Assembly: GCA_035713725.1 (NCBI GenBank)
Contig: DASTMZ010000008.1
Location: 8,743-72,742 of the forward strand
Reading direction: 5' to 3'
DNA length: 64,000 nt
Origin: DASQPR01 sp035713725
GTDB taxonomy: Bacteria; Actinomycetota; Actinomycetes; Mycobacteriales; Micromonosporaceae
Shown here: positions 7,945 to 17,784 of the stretch, piece after piece
How positions within the stretch are numbered: position 1 is the first letter of the stretch
Layout: each line of letters opens with the position of its first letter
Position numbers and translations under genes: made by a program
Notes under the pieces: generated by a model
Databases searched by the model: none
Told to the model about the DNA's origin: nothing
Seen by the model: only the letters and a program-made list of their open reading frames with translations

Positions 7945-8831
7945 CCGATCCGAACGAGTGGACGGACGCGGTCGCCGGCACGCCGGAGGACCGACCGGTG
8001 CCGACCGGCGAGCCGACCGCGGCCGACGTCGCCGGGTACGTCCCGCACGCACCGGATCCCGACGCGTTGCTCGAGGTGGACGACGTGACGTTGCGCTTTG
8101 GCGGCGTCGTGGCGCTCGATGCCGTGTCGTTCAGCCTGCGTCGTGGCGAGATCTTCGGCCTCATCGGACCCAACGGCGCCGGCAAGACCACCTGCTTCAA
8201 CGCAATGACCGGCGTCTACCGACCGACGATTGGCGAGATTCGGTTCAACGGACAGGTCATCACCGGCAAGAAGAAGCACCAGATCACGCACATGGGCATC
8301 GCGCGTACGTTCCAGAACATCCGGCTCTTCCCGGAGATGACCGCGATCGAGAATGTGATGGTCGGCGCGGACGCGCACCACAAGACCAGCGTGCTCGGCG
8401 CGCTGTTCCGCGTGCCCCGCTTCTGGCGCGAAGAGCGCGACGGTCATCGGAAGGCGTTGGAGCTGCTCGACTTCGTGGGCATCGGCGGCCGAGGCAACGT
8501 GGTGGCGCGCAACCTCGCCTATGGCGAACAGCGCCGGCTCGAGATCGCGCGCGCCCTCGCGACGAATCCCACGCTGCTTTGTCTCGACGAGCCCGCGGCC
8601 GGCTTCAACCCGATCGAGAAGGACAGCCTGCTGGACCTGATCCGTCGCATCCGGGACATCGGGGTAACGATCCTGCTGATCGAGCACGACATGCGACTCG
8701 TCATGAACGTCTGCGAACGGATCGTGGTGCTGGAGTTCGGCAAGAAGATCGCCGAGGGTGTGCCGGCCGAGGTACGCGAGAACCCGCGCGTGATCAACGC
8801 CTACCTGGGGGTGCCGGCCGATGCCGCCTGA
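7941..8831 (+). CDS. livG: Branched-chain amino-acid ABC ATPase LivG
   Basis: 296-residue ABC ATPase. The N-terminal extension of about 40 acidic/Pro-rich residues is longer than usual. Walker A is GPNGAGKT (76-83), the LivG-type signature is LAYGEQRRLEIARAL, and Walker B is LLCLDEPAAG followed by LLIEHDMRLVMNVCERIVVLEFG. The ATG at 7941 has GAGAAGGAGG upstream and overlaps the livM stop. The end overlaps the livF start by 11 bp. Confidence 0.93.
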   Translation: MTDPNEWTDAVAGTPEDRPVPTGEPTAADVAGYVPHAPDPDALLEVDDVTLRFGGVVALDAVSFSLRRGEIFGLIGPNGAGKTTCFNAMTGVYRPTIGEIRFNGQVITGKKKHQITHMGIARTFQNIRLFPEMTAIENVMVGADAHHKTSVLGALFRVPRFWREERDGHRKALELLDFVGIGGRGNVVARNLAYGEQRRLEIARALATNPTLLCLDEPAAGFNPIEKDSLLDLIRRIRDIGVTILLIEHDMRLVMNVCERIVVLEFGKKIAEGVPAEVRENPRVINAYLGVPADAA

Positions 8832-9573
8832 GTCGACAACACCACCGTGGAACACCGGGGAGAAGCTGCTCGAGATCGACGACATCACGCTGCTCTACGG
8901 TCGCATCCAGGCGCTGCACGGCATCAGCCTGGAGGTCAACGCGGGGGAGATCGTGGCGCTGGTCGGCGCGAACGGCGCCGGCAAGACGACCACCATGCGC
9001 GCGGTGTCCGGGTTGCGGCCGATCGCCGCCGGGGCGGTCCGGTTCGAGGGCCGGGACATCACGAAGATGCGCGCCGACCTGCGTGTCGCGCTCGGGATCT
9101 GCCAGGCGCCCGAGGGCCGTGGCATCTTCCCGGGCATGACCGTGCTGGAGAACCTCGAGATGGGTGCCTACATCCGCCGGGACGCCGCGGGAATCCGCGC
9201 CGATCTCGATCGGGTGTATTCGCTGTTCCCCCGGCTCGCCGAGCGCCAAAAGCAGGCCAGCGGCACGCTGTCCGGCGGCGAGCAGCAGATGCTCGCGGTC
9301 GGGCGGGCCTTGATGAGTCGACCGAAGCTGCTGCTCTTGGACGAACCGTCGATGGGGCTCGCGCCGATCTTGATCCAGCAGATCTTCTCGATCATCACCG
9401 AAATCAACCAGCAAGGCACCACGATCCTGGTCGTCGAACAGAACGCACAGCAGGCGCTGTCTCGGGCACATCGCGCATACGTGCTGGAAACCGGCCGTAT
9501 CGTCAAGAGCGGAACCGGTGCCGAATTGCTCCGGGATCCGGCGGTGAAGGACGCCTACCTCGGCGTCGCCTGA
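8821..9573 (+). CDS. livF: Branched-chain amino-acid ABC ATPase LivF
   Basis: 250-residue partner ATPase. Walker A is GANGAGKT (49-56), the Q-loop region has ICQAPEGRGIFPGMTVLENL, the signature is LSGGEQQMLAVGRAL, and Walker B is LLLLDEPSMGLAP, all typical of LivF. It is the last gene of livKHMGF. A 113-bp spacer separates it from the next importer, so a separate promoter for that system is possible. Confidence 0.93.
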   Translation: MPPESTTPPWNTGEKLLEIDDITLLYGRIQALHGISLEVNAGEIVALVGANGAGKTTTMRAVSGLRPIAAGAVRFEGRDITKMRADLRVALGICQAPEGRGIFPGMTVLENLEMGAYIRRDAAGIRADLDRVYSLFPRLAERQKQASGTLSGGEQQMLAVGRALMSRPKLLLLDEPSMGLAPILIQQIFSIITEINQQGTTILVVEQNAQQALSRAHRAYVLETGRIVKSGTGAELLRDPAVKDAYLGVA

Positions 9574-9686
9574 CGTCCAGCCCGGCACCGGCGGGCGCGC
9601 TGACCGTCACGGTCGCACTGGGCGTCGACGACACCGATCAGGCGTCGCGCAGGCCACGTCAACTCACGACTGAAGGAATGATCCAG

Positions 9687-10589
9687 ATGAAGCTCACTCG
9701 GAGTCGGGCGCTGATCAGCGTCGTCGGCACCATCGCCATCGCGGCGTCGTTGGCGGCATGTGGCAGTTCGAACAATTCAAATGCGGGTGGCGCGAGCACG
9801 CCGACGATCGCGTCGTCGGTTGACCCGTCGCTCGCCGCGAAGGTGCCCGCGGCGATCAAGTCGAAGGGCACGATCCTCATCGGCACCGACTCGACCTACG
9901 CGCCGAGCGAGTTCCTCGCTCCCGATGGCAAGACCGTCGTCGGCTTCGACGTCGACCTGTTCAACGCGGTCGCGGGCAAACTCGGCCTGAAGACCCAGTG
10001 GCAATCGGCCAACTTCTCGGACATCATTCCCGGCGTGACGTCCGGCAAGTACGACATCGGCGTCTCGTCGTTCACCATCAACGCCGAGCGCATGCAGCAG
10101 GTCACCATGGTGTCGTACTTCTCCGCCGGCACGCAGTGGGCGCAGCAGGCCGGTGGCTCGGTCGACCCGAACAACGCATGCGGCAAGAAGATTGCCGTGC
10201 AGACCGGCACGGTGCAGGTGGATGACATCACCGCACGCTCGAAGACCTGCACGACAGCCGGTAAGCCCGCGATCCACATCGACCAGTACCAGGCGCAGAG
10301 CGACGCGACCAATGCCGTCGTCACCGGAAAGGACGACGCCATGCTCGCCGACTCTCCGGTGTCCGCGTACGCGGTCCAGAAGACCAACGGCCAGCTCGCG
10401 CTCCTCGGCACCATTTACGAATCGGCGCCGTACGGCTACGTGTTGCCCAAGAACGAGACCGACTTCGGCAGCGCGATCGCAAGCGCCGTGCAGGCGCTCA
10501 TCGCGGACGGTACGTACAACAAGATCCTCACGAAGTGGGGCGTGCAGGCCGGCGCGATCACCAATCCGACGGTAAACCCAACCCAGTGA
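9687..10589 (+). CDS. Polar amino-acid ABC importer, substrate-binding lipoprotein
   Basis: 300-residue SBP of the bacterial solute-binding family 3 (PBPb fold). The ATG at 9687 is preferred to the one at 9678 because AAGGA then sits at 9-bp spacing. The signal peptide ends in a SLAAC lipobox (Cys25). Family motifs are ILIGTDSTYAPSEFLAPDGK, VGFDVDLFNAVAGKLGL, and DIIPGVTSGKYDIGVSSFTI. It contains a Cys pair (NNACGKK and SKTCTTAG) that could form a disulfide. Together with the next two genes it makes a complete importer. The exact ligand (Glu, Gln, Arg or similar) cannot be read from the sequence. Confidence 0.88.
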   Translation: MKLTRSRALISVVGTIAIAASLAACGSSNNSNAGGASTPTIASSVDPSLAAKVPAAIKSKGTILIGTDSTYAPSEFLAPDGKTVVGFDVDLFNAVAGKLGLKTQWQSANFSDIIPGVTSGKYDIGVSSFTINAERMQQVTMVSYFSAGTQWAQQAGGSVDPNNACGKKIAVQTGTVQVDDITARSKTCTTAGKPAIHIDQYQAQSDATNAVVTGKDDAMLADSPVSAYAVQKTNGQLALLGTIYESAPYGYVLPKNETDFGSAIASAVQALIADGTYNKILTKWGVQAGAITNPTVNPTQ

Positions 10590-10593
10590 TCTC

Positions 10594-11616
10594 ATGACCG
10601 CACCAACCTCGGAACGGGCACGGCCGGAAGCGATCAAGGCCGTGCCCGTTCGGCGCCCCTGGCGCTGGGTGGCGAGCGTCGTCGTGCTCGTGCTCGTCGC
10701 GATGTTCTTCCACATGATCTTCACGAACGATCACTTTGAGTGGAAGTTCATCTTCGTGAGTTCCGGCGAGGGGCAGCGGGGGGCGATGTTCACGCCGCCG
10801 GTGCTCGCTGGCCTCCGCGGCACGATCTACCTGACGATCCTCGCGATGTTGATCGCTGTCGTGCTCGGCGTGATCCTCGCGATCATGCGACTGTCGCCCG
10901 GCCCGATCCTGAAGGGCGCGGCGTTCGTTTACATCTGGTTCTTCCGCGCCGTACCACTCATCGTGCTCGCCGTGCTCTTCGGCAACGTCGGCATCCTGTG
11001 GCGTCGATTCGGTCTGGGGCTACCGTTCGACCAACAGATCGGCAACCTCTTCGGGGTGCACGACCTGAACGCGAAGTTCTACAGCCACTCGGCGATCGAC
11101 CTGCTGTCCGGATTCATCGCCGGCATGCTCGCACTCGCGCTCTCCGAGGCCGCCTACATGGCAGAGATCGTCCGCGCGGGCATCCTGTCCGTCGACCCGG
11201 GTCAGACTGAGGCCGCCGCCGCGCTCGGCCTGTCCCGGCGGCAGACGCTGCGCCGCATCGTGTTGCCACAGGCGATGCGCGTCATCGTGCCGCCGACCGG
11301 CAACGAGACCATCGCGATGGTCAAAAACACCTCGTTGGTGGCGTACGTTCCGGTGAGCACGGAACTGTTCTTCCAGCTCCAGGCGATCGGCCACCGTACG
11401 TTCCAGGTGTTCCCCGTGCTGGTGGCGGCAGTAATCTGGTACCTGATCATTTGTACGATCCTGATGATCGCGCAGTATTACGTCGAGCGGTACTTCTCCC
11501 GCGGGTACGGCCAGAGCGGCCGCGGCCGACTCCACCTGCGCGATATCGCTGTCGAAAGCACCGGCCGAATCAGCGTGAAGCCGGCCGACGACACGGGCTC
11601 CGGAGGCAACACGTGA
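10594..11616 (+). CDS. Polar amino-acid ABC importer permease (HisMQ type)
   Basis: 340-residue permease. A first helix near residues 25-45 is followed by a long insert (to about 65), then [20 protein letters not shown] and the [10 protein letters not shown] motif. The EAA loop is [20 protein letters not shown], continuing with [24 protein letters not shown]. It probably works as a homodimer because only one permease gene is present. It starts 4 bp after the SBP stop and its stop overlaps the ATPase start (GTGA). Confidence 0.9.
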   Translation: MTAPTSERARPEAIKAVPVRRPWRWVASVVVLVLVAMFFHMIFTNDHFEWKFIFVSSGEGQRGAMFTPPVLAGLRGTIYLTILAMLIAVVLGVILAIMRLSPGPILKGAAFVYIWFFRAVPLIVLAVLFGNVGILWRRFGLGLPFDQQIGNLFGVHDLNAKFYSHSAIDLLSGFIAGMLALALSEAAYMAEIVRAGILSVDPGQTEAAAALGLSRRQTLRRIVLPQAMRVIVPPTGNETIAMVKNTSLVAYVPVSTELFFQLQAIGHRTFQVFPVLVAAVIWYLIICTILMIAQYYVERYFSRGYGQSGRGRLHLRDIAVESTGRISVKPADDTGSGGNT

Positions 11617-12416
11617 GCGCGTCCGACATGATCGCGATCCCCCCGCCGTCTAGCGACGGTCTGATGGTCCGCACGGATAACGTACACAAGTCGTTCGGGC
11701 ACCTCGAGGTGCTGAAGGGCATCGATTTTGAGGTGCGGCCCGGCGAGGTGTCGGTCGTCGTCGGCCCGTCCGGCTCCGGCAAGTCGACATTCCTGCGATG
11801 CATCAACCACCTCGAAAAGATCAACGCCGGCCGCATCTGGGTGGACGGCGACCTGATCGGCTATCGCGAGCGCGGTGGCCGCCTGCACGAGATGCACGAC
11901 AAGGACATTGCCTCGCAGCGGCGTGTGATCGGCATGGTGTTTCAGCGCTTTAATCTGTTCCCCCACATGACCGCGATGGGCAACGTCATGGAAGCCCCGT
12001 GCCGTGTGAAGCGGCTGTCCAAGTCGGACGCGCGTGATCGCGCGACTGCGTTGTTGCGCCGCGTTGGGCTTGCCGACAAGATCGACACCTACCCCGGTCA
12101 ACTGTCCGGCGGTCAGCAGCAGCGAGTGGCGATCGCGCGGGCACTCGCCATGGATCCGAAGCTGATGCTCTTCGACGAGCCGACGTCCGCGCTCGACCCC
12201 GAGCTGGTCGGCGAGGTGCTGGACGTAATGAAGGACTTGGCTCGCGAGGGCATGACGATGATCGTTGTCACCCATGAGATCGGCTTCGCCCGGGAGGTCG
12301 GCGAGAAGCTGACGTTCATGGACGACGGCGTAGTGGTGGAGTCCGGCCCGCCGCGCGACATCATCTCCAACCCGCAGCACGAGCGCACGAAGGCGTTCCT
12401 GTCCAAGGTCCTCTAG
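11613..12416 (+). CDS. Polar amino-acid ABC importer ATPase (GlnQ type)
   Basis: 267-residue ABC ATPase. Walker A is GPSGSGKS (51-58), the signature is [15 protein letters not shown], and Walker B is [14 protein letters not shown], followed by the H-loop in [16 protein letters not shown]. The GTG at 11613 has CGGAGG upstream. An insert after the Walker A helix (about residues 75-95, with [15 protein letters not shown]) is longer than in GlnQ but occurs in actinobacterial relatives. The last codons and the stop are duplicated immediately downstream in the same frame. Confidence 0.92.
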   Translation: MSASDMIAIPPPSSDGLMVRTDNVHKSFGHLEVLKGIDFEVRPGEVSVVVGPSGSGKSTFLRCINHLEKINAGRIWVDGDLIGYRERGGRLHEMHDKDIASQRRVIGMVFQRFNLFPHMTAMGNVMEAPCRVKRLSKSDARDRATALLRRVGLADKIDTYPGQLSGGQQQRVAIARALAMDPKLMLFDEPTSALDPELVGEVLDVMKDLAREGMTMIVVTHEIGFAREVGEKLTFMDDGVVVESGPPRDIISNPQHERTKAFLSKVL

Positions 12417-12432
12417 CGTTCCAAGGTCCTCT
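12402..12432 (+). repeat. In-frame duplication of the ATPase stop region
   Basis: The 13-mer TCCAAGGTCCTCT occurs at 12402 and again at 12420, an 18-bp offset. The first copy runs into TAG (the gene's stop) and the second into TGA in the same frame, so the C-terminal codons and a stop have been copied in tandem. Confidence 0.8.
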
Positions 12433-12659
12433 GACCGACGGCGGGACACGGTCGTTGGCCTGCGTGCCGTGCAGTGTTGTTTGTCTCAGGCGTTCGAGTC
12501 TCGCGCCCATGATCCGTTAAAATCGTTCGCGCGGCGGTGGGGCTCGCCGCGTCCGCTTCTTGCTCCGCGCACCGCGCGACCCGCGGCCGGCAGCGAATCG
12601 GACTAACCGCGACGCTTGCGCCAACGGTCCCTGCTGGACCACACGGTAGGAGACCTCGC

Positions 12660-13337
12660 ATGGACGCCATGCCCGGCCGCCGGATGCGCGCGCGCCAATC
12701 GCCCGATGACCGCAACTTGGATGGGCGCACGGTGGATCATCGCAAGCTGGACCGCCGCAAGCTGGATCATCGGATGCTGGATCACGGCATGCTGGATCAC
12801 TACACGGTGAGTCCCGGTGGGCTGGATCACCGGCTGCCCACCGACTCGGACGTCGATCTTCACGTCGAGCGGCAGCGCTCCGAACTGCTGCGCGCTCCGT
12901 GGGCGGTGCTCACCGCCATCGCGGTCGGTGGCGCGCTCGGATCACTCGCACGGTATGGCCTCGCGGTCGCGTTTCCGCCACCGCCGGCCGGCTTTCCGTG
13001 GGCGACGTTCGCGGTGAACGTGTCCGGTGGCCTGCTGATCGGGATCCTCATGGTGCTCGTGACCGACGTGTTCGACGCGCACCCGTTGGTCCGTCCACTG
13101 CTCGGGGTCGGCGTGCTCGGCGGCTTCACGACGTTCTCGACCTACGTCGTGGACATCCAACGCATCGTGAACGCCGGTGCGGCCGGGACCGCGCTCGCAT
13201 ACCTGCTTGGCACGCTCGTCGCTGCGCTCGCCGCGGTCTACCTAGGCATCGCCGTGACGCGGCGCGCGCTGCGCGGTCGCCCCTCCGAGGAACCCGACGT
13301 CGATTCGTTGCGCGTGGCCGAGGAGGTCCGGTCGTGA
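12660..13337 (+). CDS. crcB: Fluoride channel FluC/CrcB, subunit 1, with pentapeptide-repeat extension
   Basis: 225 residues, against about 125 for a typical FluC. The C-terminal part (from about residue 78) is a standard CrcB: VGGALGSLARYGL, PWATFAVNVSGGLLIG, and GGFTTFSTYVVD, with four membrane helices. The first 77 residues are an added hydrophilic region. Residues 16-50 are seven degenerate five-residue units (DDRNL, DGRTV, DHRKL, DRRKL, DHRML, DHGML, DHYTV) encoded by 15-bp DNA repeats. The ATG at 12660 has TAGGAGA upstream. It overlaps the second subunit gene by 4 bp. FluC exports F- as a dual-topology dimer, here probably a heterodimer. Confidence 0.9.
   Translation: MDAMPGRRMRARQSPDDRNLDGRTVDHRKLDRRKLDHRMLDHGMLDHYTVSPGGLDHRLPTDSDVDLHVERQRSELLRAPWAVLTAIAVGGALGSLARYGLAVAFPPPPAGFPWATFAVNVSGGLLIGILMVLVTDVFDAHPLVRPLLGVGVLGGFTTFSTYVVDIQRIVNAGAAGTALAYLLGTLVAALAAVYLGIAVTRRALRGRPSEEPDVDSLRVAEEVRS
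12705..12809 (+). repeat. 15-bp in-frame tandem repeat in fluC-1
   Basis: Seven 15-bp units (core CTGGATCAT plus six variable bases) encode the pattern D-[HR]-x-x-[LV]. The unit resembles a pentapeptide-repeat solenoid only loosely, because the central hydrophobic residue pattern is not standard. Confidence 0.85.
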
Positions 13338-13708
13338 CGGTGCTGCTCGTCGTGGTCGGCGCGATCGTGGGTGCGCCCATGCGCTACCTCACCGATCGCG
13401 CGGTCCAGGCACGCCACGACTCGGTCTTCCCGTGGGGCACGCTCGCGGTGAACGTAGCGGGCTCGTTCATCCTCGGGCTGCTGGTCGCCGGTGCGGCAAC
13501 CCACGGGGTGTCGGCGCACGTCGTCGCATTGGTGGGTATGGGATTCTGCGGCGCATTGACTACGTACTCGACGTTCAGCTACGAGACCGTACGGCTGGCG
13601 CAGGAGGGCGCGCGGTTCTACGCGGTCGCCAATGTGGTGGCGAGCGTGGTCGCCGGGCTGGGAGCGGCGTTCTTCGGTGCCGCGGTCGCGCAGGCGATCT
13701 GGGGCTGA
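13334..13708 (+). CDS. crcB: Fluoride channel FluC/CrcB, subunit 2
   Basis: 124 residues, normal FluC length, four membrane helices. Motifs are GAPMRYLTDRAVQ, PWGTLAVNVAGSFILG (the N of the pore), and GFCGALTTYSTFSYE (the Phe-box region). The GTG at 13334 overlaps the stop of subunit 1 (GTGA) and AGGAGG lies upstream. Pairs of adjacent crcB genes occur widely in Gram-positives and make heterodimeric fluoride exporters. Confidence 0.92.
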   Translation: MTVLLVVVGAIVGAPMRYLTDRAVQARHDSVFPWGTLAVNVAGSFILGLLVAGAATHGVSAHVVALVGMGFCGALTTYSTFSYETVRLAQEGARFYAVANVVASVVAGLGAAFFGAAVAQAIWG

Positions 13709-13786
13709 GACCTATCTGGCCGAACGGCCGGCCGGGTCAGGTGGCCCGACCTCGGGCACCCGCGCGTGGCGAGGCATGATGGCACC

Positions 13787-14605
13787 ATGCCGGCCACCGA
13801 ACCCATCCCGACGCCGCCGATCCCGACACCCAGCGGCGGAGCGGATTTCACGACCGACGACTTTCTGGCGCGTGTTCCGGAAGCGCGTGCGCTGAAGCTT
13901 CGCGTCGTCGGTATCGAGGACACCGGTACGGCGACCCGCAGCGTCACCTTCGCCAGCGACGATCTCACCGGTTTCGGGTACGCGCCAGGGCAGGATCTGA
14001 TGGTCCTCGTCGACACCAGTGGCGGGCGAATCATCCGCCGCCGCTACACCATCCGGCGCCTCGACGTCGCGGACAACGTGGTCGAGCTCGTCATGATCAC
14101 CGACAGCGGTGGTCCCGGTGGCCGATGGGCCCGCGAACTGCGGGTCGGTGACGACGTCGAGGGGATCGGACCACGTGGCAAGATCACACTGTCCGGCACT
14201 GCCGAGTGGCACTTGTTCATCGGAGACGACGTCGCGGTGCCTGCTTTCGGCGCGATGATCGAGGCGCTGCCGGCCGGTCGCCGCGCCATCTTGATCGCGG
14301 AGGTGGCGAGCGCGGGCGACGAATCCAAGATCGATCCAGCTCGCCCGATCGACCTCGACGTGATCTGGCACCACCGCGACGGCCGTGCGCCGGGCGACAG
14401 TCGGGCGCTGGTGGCCGCTGCCCGGGACGTGCCGCTGCCGGATGGTCCGGGTCATGGGTACGTGTTCGGGGAGACGTCGCTCGTCAGCGCCGTTCGCGAT
14501 GTACTGATCTCGCGCGGACTAACCGCCGATCAGATATCCGCGAAGGCGTACTGGGGGAAAGGCCGTGCCAACGCCAGCCACGGCGAGCCGTTGAAGGACC
14601 GGTGA
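13787..14605 (+). CDS. Siderophore-interacting protein (FAD-binding ferric reductase family)
   Basis: 272 residues with the ViuB/SIP architecture. An FAD-binding barrel (residues about 30-130) contains GQDLMVLVDTSGG and the RRRYTIRR flavin-binding motif. The NAD(P)H-like half has HLFIGDDVAVPAFGAMIEAL, and the family C-terminal motif AYWGKGRANASHGE is present. Such enzymes reduce ferric siderophores in the cytoplasm to release iron. The ATG at 13787 is preferred; a GTG at 13766 is possible. I see no iron box in the 78-bp upstream spacer, unlike efeU. Confidence 0.9.
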   Translation: MPATEPIPTPPIPTPSGGADFTTDDFLARVPEARALKLRVVGIEDTGTATRSVTFASDDLTGFGYAPGQDLMVLVDTSGGRIIRRRYTIRRLDVADNVVELVMITDSGGPGGRWARELRVGDDVEGIGPRGKITLSGTAEWHLFIGDDVAVPAFGAMIEALPAGRRAILIAEVASAGDESKIDPARPIDLDVIWHHRDGRAPGDSRALVAAARDVPLPDGPGHGYVFGETSLVSAVRDVLISRGLTADQISAKAYWGKGRANASHGEPLKDR

Positions 14606-14671
14606 CACTGCTTCGCGACATTTGGTCGGTGACATTTGGTCGGTGACATTGCTCCGTGACATTGCTTCCCG
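14601..14671. repeat. 13-15 bp tandem repeat spanning the SIP stop codon
   Basis: Five imperfect units built on GGTGACATTTGGTC run from the last codons of the siderophore-interacting gene to about 14671. The stop TGA (14603-14605) lies in the first unit and TGA recurs in each of the others. Confidence 0.8.
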
Positions 14672-14694
14672 GACGGCGCGACTTGGAGGTTGCC

Positions 14695-14940
14695 ATGCAG
14701 GACGGAACGATTCAGCAGCGCATCTCGGACCTGGTCGCCGAGGAGCACACGCTGCGCCGAGCGATGCAGGACGGCCAGATCAACACCGACACCGAGCATG
14801 CGCGGTTGCGCCAGCTCGAGGTCGAACTCGACCAGTGCTGGGACCTGCTGCGCCGTCGCCGAGCGGCCCGCGACAACCGGGAGAATCCGGACAGTGTCGC
14901 GGTACGGCCGGCAAGCGAGGTGGAGGGGTACCGCCAGTAG
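14695..14940 (+). CDS. DUF2630 family small protein
   Basis: 81 residues, soluble and highly charged. The pattern IQQRISDLVAEEHTLRR followed by RLRQLEVELDQCWDLLRRRR is the DUF2630 signature, predicted as a helical hairpin or coiled coil. The ATG at 14695 has GGAGG 6 bp upstream and agrees with the family N-terminus, while a longer reading from 14656 adds repeat-derived codons. Function is unknown. Confidence 0.85.
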   Translation: MQDGTIQQRISDLVAEEHTLRRAMQDGQINTDTEHARLRQLEVELDQCWDLLRRRRAARDNRENPDSVAVRPASEVEGYRQ

Positions 14941-15144
14941 TGTTCCGCAACGACCGTCAATGGCGTCCTCGATTGATCATTGTATGACTGTGGTGGGGAG
15001 CGTTGGTGGTTGATCGAAAGCGCTGTCGATGATCAGCAGCGTTGCCGTTGATCAATTTCGCTCGATCCGCTCGCTGTAGTACGCCTGTGGTTGCGGTCAC
15101 GCCGTAGGCGAACGGGGCGGGGGAACAACGCGGGGTCGCCCGGA

Positions 15145-15165
15145 CTTGAGCGTGAATGACTCAAG
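15145..15165. promoter_or_regulatory. HAIR operator (HspR-binding) upstream of lon
   Basis: CTTGAGC, a 7-bp spacer and ACTCAAG match the HspR-associated inverted repeat CTTGAGT-N7-ACTCAAG at 13 of 14 fixed positions, 25 bp before the lon start. HspR represses dnaK, clpB and, in Streptomyces, lon through this element. Confidence 0.88.
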
Positions 15166-15189
15166 TTCTGACGATCGCTGAGGTGTTCC

Positions 15190-17562
15190 ATGGCTAACTT
15201 CCCCGTTCTCCCGCTCGTCGACCAGGTGCTGCTGCCGGGCATGGTGGTTCCGGTGACGCTGGACGGCGGCACCCAGGCGGCGATCGATGCCGCTCGGGCC
15301 AGCGCCGATAACACCGTGCTCGCGGTGCCTCGGTTGGACGGCGAATACGGCTCGGTCGGCACGATCGCGAAGATCGAGCAGGTCGGGCGTTTGTCCAGCG
15401 GCGAGGCAGCCGCGGTGGTGCGCGGCGTGTCCCGTGCGCGGATCGGCTCCGGCGTGCCCGGACCCGGTGCTGCGCTCTGGGTCGAAGCGAATCCCATCGA
15501 CGAGCCCGAACCGACCGGCCGCACCCGTGAGCTGGCTCGCGAATATCAGGCGCTGGTGACGTCCGTGCTGCAGAAGCGTGGCGCGTGGCAGGTCATCGAC
15601 GCCGTCGAGCGGATGACCGACCTATCCGAGCTTGCGAACTCCGCGGGCTACGCGCCATGGCTCACGCTCGCCCAGAAGGCCGAGTTGCTGAACACGGACG
15701 ACCTCACCGAGCGGTTCGAAAAGCTCGTCGGCTGGGTGCGCGATCACGTGGCCGAGCAGGAGGTCAACGAAAAGATCACCGAGGACGTCAAGGAAGGCAT
15801 CGAGAAGGGCCAGCGCGAGTTCCTGCTCCGCCAGCAGCTCGCCGCGATCCGCAAGGAGCTCGGCGAGGGCGAGCCGGACGGTGCGGACGACTACCGTACC
15901 CGCGTCGAGGCGGCCGATCTGCCGGACAACGTACGGGAGGCGGCGCTGCGCGAGGTGGGCCGGTTGGAGCGCGCCAGTGACGCGTCACCGGAGTCCGGCT
16001 GGATCCGCACCTGGCTCGACACGGTTCTCGAGATGCCGTGGACGACGCGTACCGAGGACAACACCGACCTGACCGAGGCGCGCTCGATTCTGGACGCCGA
16101 CCACGCGGGCCTTGCCGACGTGAAGGACCGCATCCTCGAATACCTGGCGGTACGCAACCGCCGGGCGGCCCGTGGGCTGCACGTCGTCGGCGGCCGTGGC
16201 TCGGGTGCCGTGCTGGCGCTCGCCGGCCCGCCCGGCGTCGGCAAGACCAGCCTCGGCGAGTCCGTGGCACGCGCGCTCGGACGCAAGTTCGTGCGTGTCG
16301 CGCTCGGCGGCATCCGCGACGAGGCAGAGATTCGCGGACACCGGCGCACGTACGTCGGCGCACTGCCCGGCCGCATCGTGCGCGCGATCCGGGAGGCCGG
16401 CTCGATGAATCCGGTGGTGCTGCTCGACGAGGTCGACAAGGTCTCGCCGGGGTACGCCGGCGATCCGGCCGCAGCGCTGCTCGAGGTGCTGGACCCGGCG
16501 CAGAACCACACGTTCCGCGATCACTACCTCGAGGTCGACCTCGACCTGTCGGACGTGCTGTTCCTGGCGACCGCGAACGTCGCGGAGAACATCCCCGGCC
16601 CGCTGCTGGACCGCATGGAACTGGTCGCACTCGACGGATACACCGAGGACGAGAAGGTCGCGATCGCACGCGATCACCTGTGGCCGCGCCAGCTCGACCG
16701 TGCTGGTCTCGCGGACGGCGGCGTCACGATCGACGACGAGGCGTTGCGCCGAATCGCGGCCGAATACACCCGCGAGGCAGGGGTGCGTCAGCTCGAACGC
16801 GCACTGGCACGAATCCTGCGCAAGGTCGCCGTGAAGCTCGCCGACGACCAGTCAACGGTGCAGATCGGCGGCGACGACCTGGTGCCGTATCTCGGCCGGC
16901 CGCGCTTCGAATTCGAGTCGGCGGAGCGGACCGCGGTGCCCGGCGTCGCGACCGGTCTCGCGGTCACCGGCGCCGGCGGCGACGTGCTCTTCATCGAGGC
17001 AACTGCGATGGAGGGCGAGGGTGGCCTCACGCTTACCGGCCAACTCGGTGACGTGATGAAGGAGTCGGCCCAGATCGCGCTGTCCTATCTGCGCTCGCAC
17101 GGCGCGGAGCAGGGCATCGACGTGGGTACGCTGTCCGGCCGCCGGCTGCACGTCCACGTGCCGGCGGGCGCCGTGCCGAAGGACGGGCCGAGTGCGGGCA
17201 TCACGATGGTCACGGCTCTCGCGTCGCTCGCGTCCGGCCGGCCGGTGCGACCGGAGGTCGGCATGACCGGCGAGGTCACGCTGTCGGGTCGGGTGCTCCC
17301 GATCGGTGGCGTGAAGCAGAAGCTGCTCGCCGCGCACCGTGCCGGACTCACCGAGGTCATCATCCCGGCGCGCAACGAACCGGACCTGGACGACCTGCCG
17401 GAGGAGATCCGCGGCGAGCTGACCGTGCATCCGGTCCGCGAGGTCACCGAGGTGCTGGCGCTCGCGCTGCGGCCGGCCGGCGTCGGTGTCGATCCGGGCA
17501 TCGTGCCGGACGACGCCCGCGACATTGCCGACGGACGTACGCCATTCGCGCCCGCCGCTTAG
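15190..17562 (+). CDS. lon: ATP-dependent protease Lon
   Basis: 790 residues in the usual order: LON substrate-binding domain (about 1-200), helical linker, AAA+ module, then the S16 protease domain. Walker A is GPPGVGKT (346-353), followed by [20 protein letters not shown] and the Walker B stretch [10 protein letters not shown]. The protease dyad is Ser668 in [10 protein letters not shown] and Lys711 in [13 protein letters not shown], the same spacing as in E. coli Lon. It degrades misfolded and regulatory proteins in the cytoplasm. The HAIR element 25 bp upstream predicts heat-shock control by HspR. A strong hairpin follows the gene. Confidence 0.97.
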   Translation: MANFPVLPLVDQVLLPGMVVPVTLDGGTQAAIDAARASADNTVLAVPRLDGEYGSVGTIAKIEQVGRLSSGEAAAVVRGVSRARIGSGVPGPGAALWVEANPIDEPEPTGRTRELAREYQALVTSVLQKRGAWQVIDAVERMTDLSELANSAGYAPWLTLAQKAELLNTDDLTERFEKLVGWVRDHVAEQEVNEKITEDVKEGIEKGQREFLLRQQLAAIRKELGEGEPDGADDYRTRVEAADLPDNVREAALREVGRLERASDASPESGWIRTWLDTVLEMPWTTRTEDNTDLTEARSILDADHAGLADVKDRILEYLAVRNRRAARGLHVVGGRGSGAVLALAGPPGVGKTSLGESVARALGRKFVRVALGGIRDEAEIRGHRRTYVGALPGRIVRAIREAGSMNPVVLLDEVDKVSPGYAGDPAAALLEVLDPAQNHTFRDHYLEVDLDLSDVLFLATANVAENIPGPLLDRMELVALDGYTEDEKVAIARDHLWPRQLDRAGLADGGVTIDDEALRRIAAEYTREAGVRQLERALARILRKVAVKLADDQSTVQIGGDDLVPYLGRPRFEFESAERTAVPGVATGLAVTGAGGDVLFIEATAMEGEGGLTLTGQLGDVMKESAQIALSYLRSHGAEQGIDVGTLSGRRLHVHVPAGAVPKDGPSAGITMVTALASLASGRPVRPEVGMTGEVTLSGRVLPIGGVKQKLLAAHRAGLTEVIIPARNEPDLDDLPEEIRGELTVHPVREVTEVLALALRPAGVGVDPGIVPDDARDIADGRTPFAPAA

Positions 17563-17650
17563 GTGCCCGCGTTTCGGGCTGACCGTCAGCCCTGTCGGGC
17601 AAGCCACACACGTACCGTTCATATAGAGCCGTACCGTTTATAGAGAGAAG

Positions 17651-17691
17651 GCGAACGCCGCGCCGCCCGCAACGGGTGACGCGGCGTTCGC
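17651..17691. terminator. Terminator-like hairpin downstream of lon
   Basis: Perfect 12-bp stem (GCGAACGCCGCG pairing with CGCGGCGTTCGC) with a 17-nt loop, 89 bp after the lon stop. There is no U-run, as is common for high-GC terminators. Just before it lies an imperfect duplication of CCGTACCGTT followed by A/T-rich bases (17611-17645). Confidence 0.75.
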
Positions 17692-17784
17692 GTGCGTGGG
17701 GTTGACAGCCGTCCGGAGCGCCGACCACCCTGGCCCGAGGCCGCGTTGGTCCACGATGGACGACGCCGGACGGGGGAGGTGTCT

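Noticed and set aside
12417..12659. Fluoride riboswitch before the crcB pair
   Set aside because: Expected for fluC genes, but the conserved fluoride-riboswitch core and pseudoknot sequences are not visible in the 243-bp leader.
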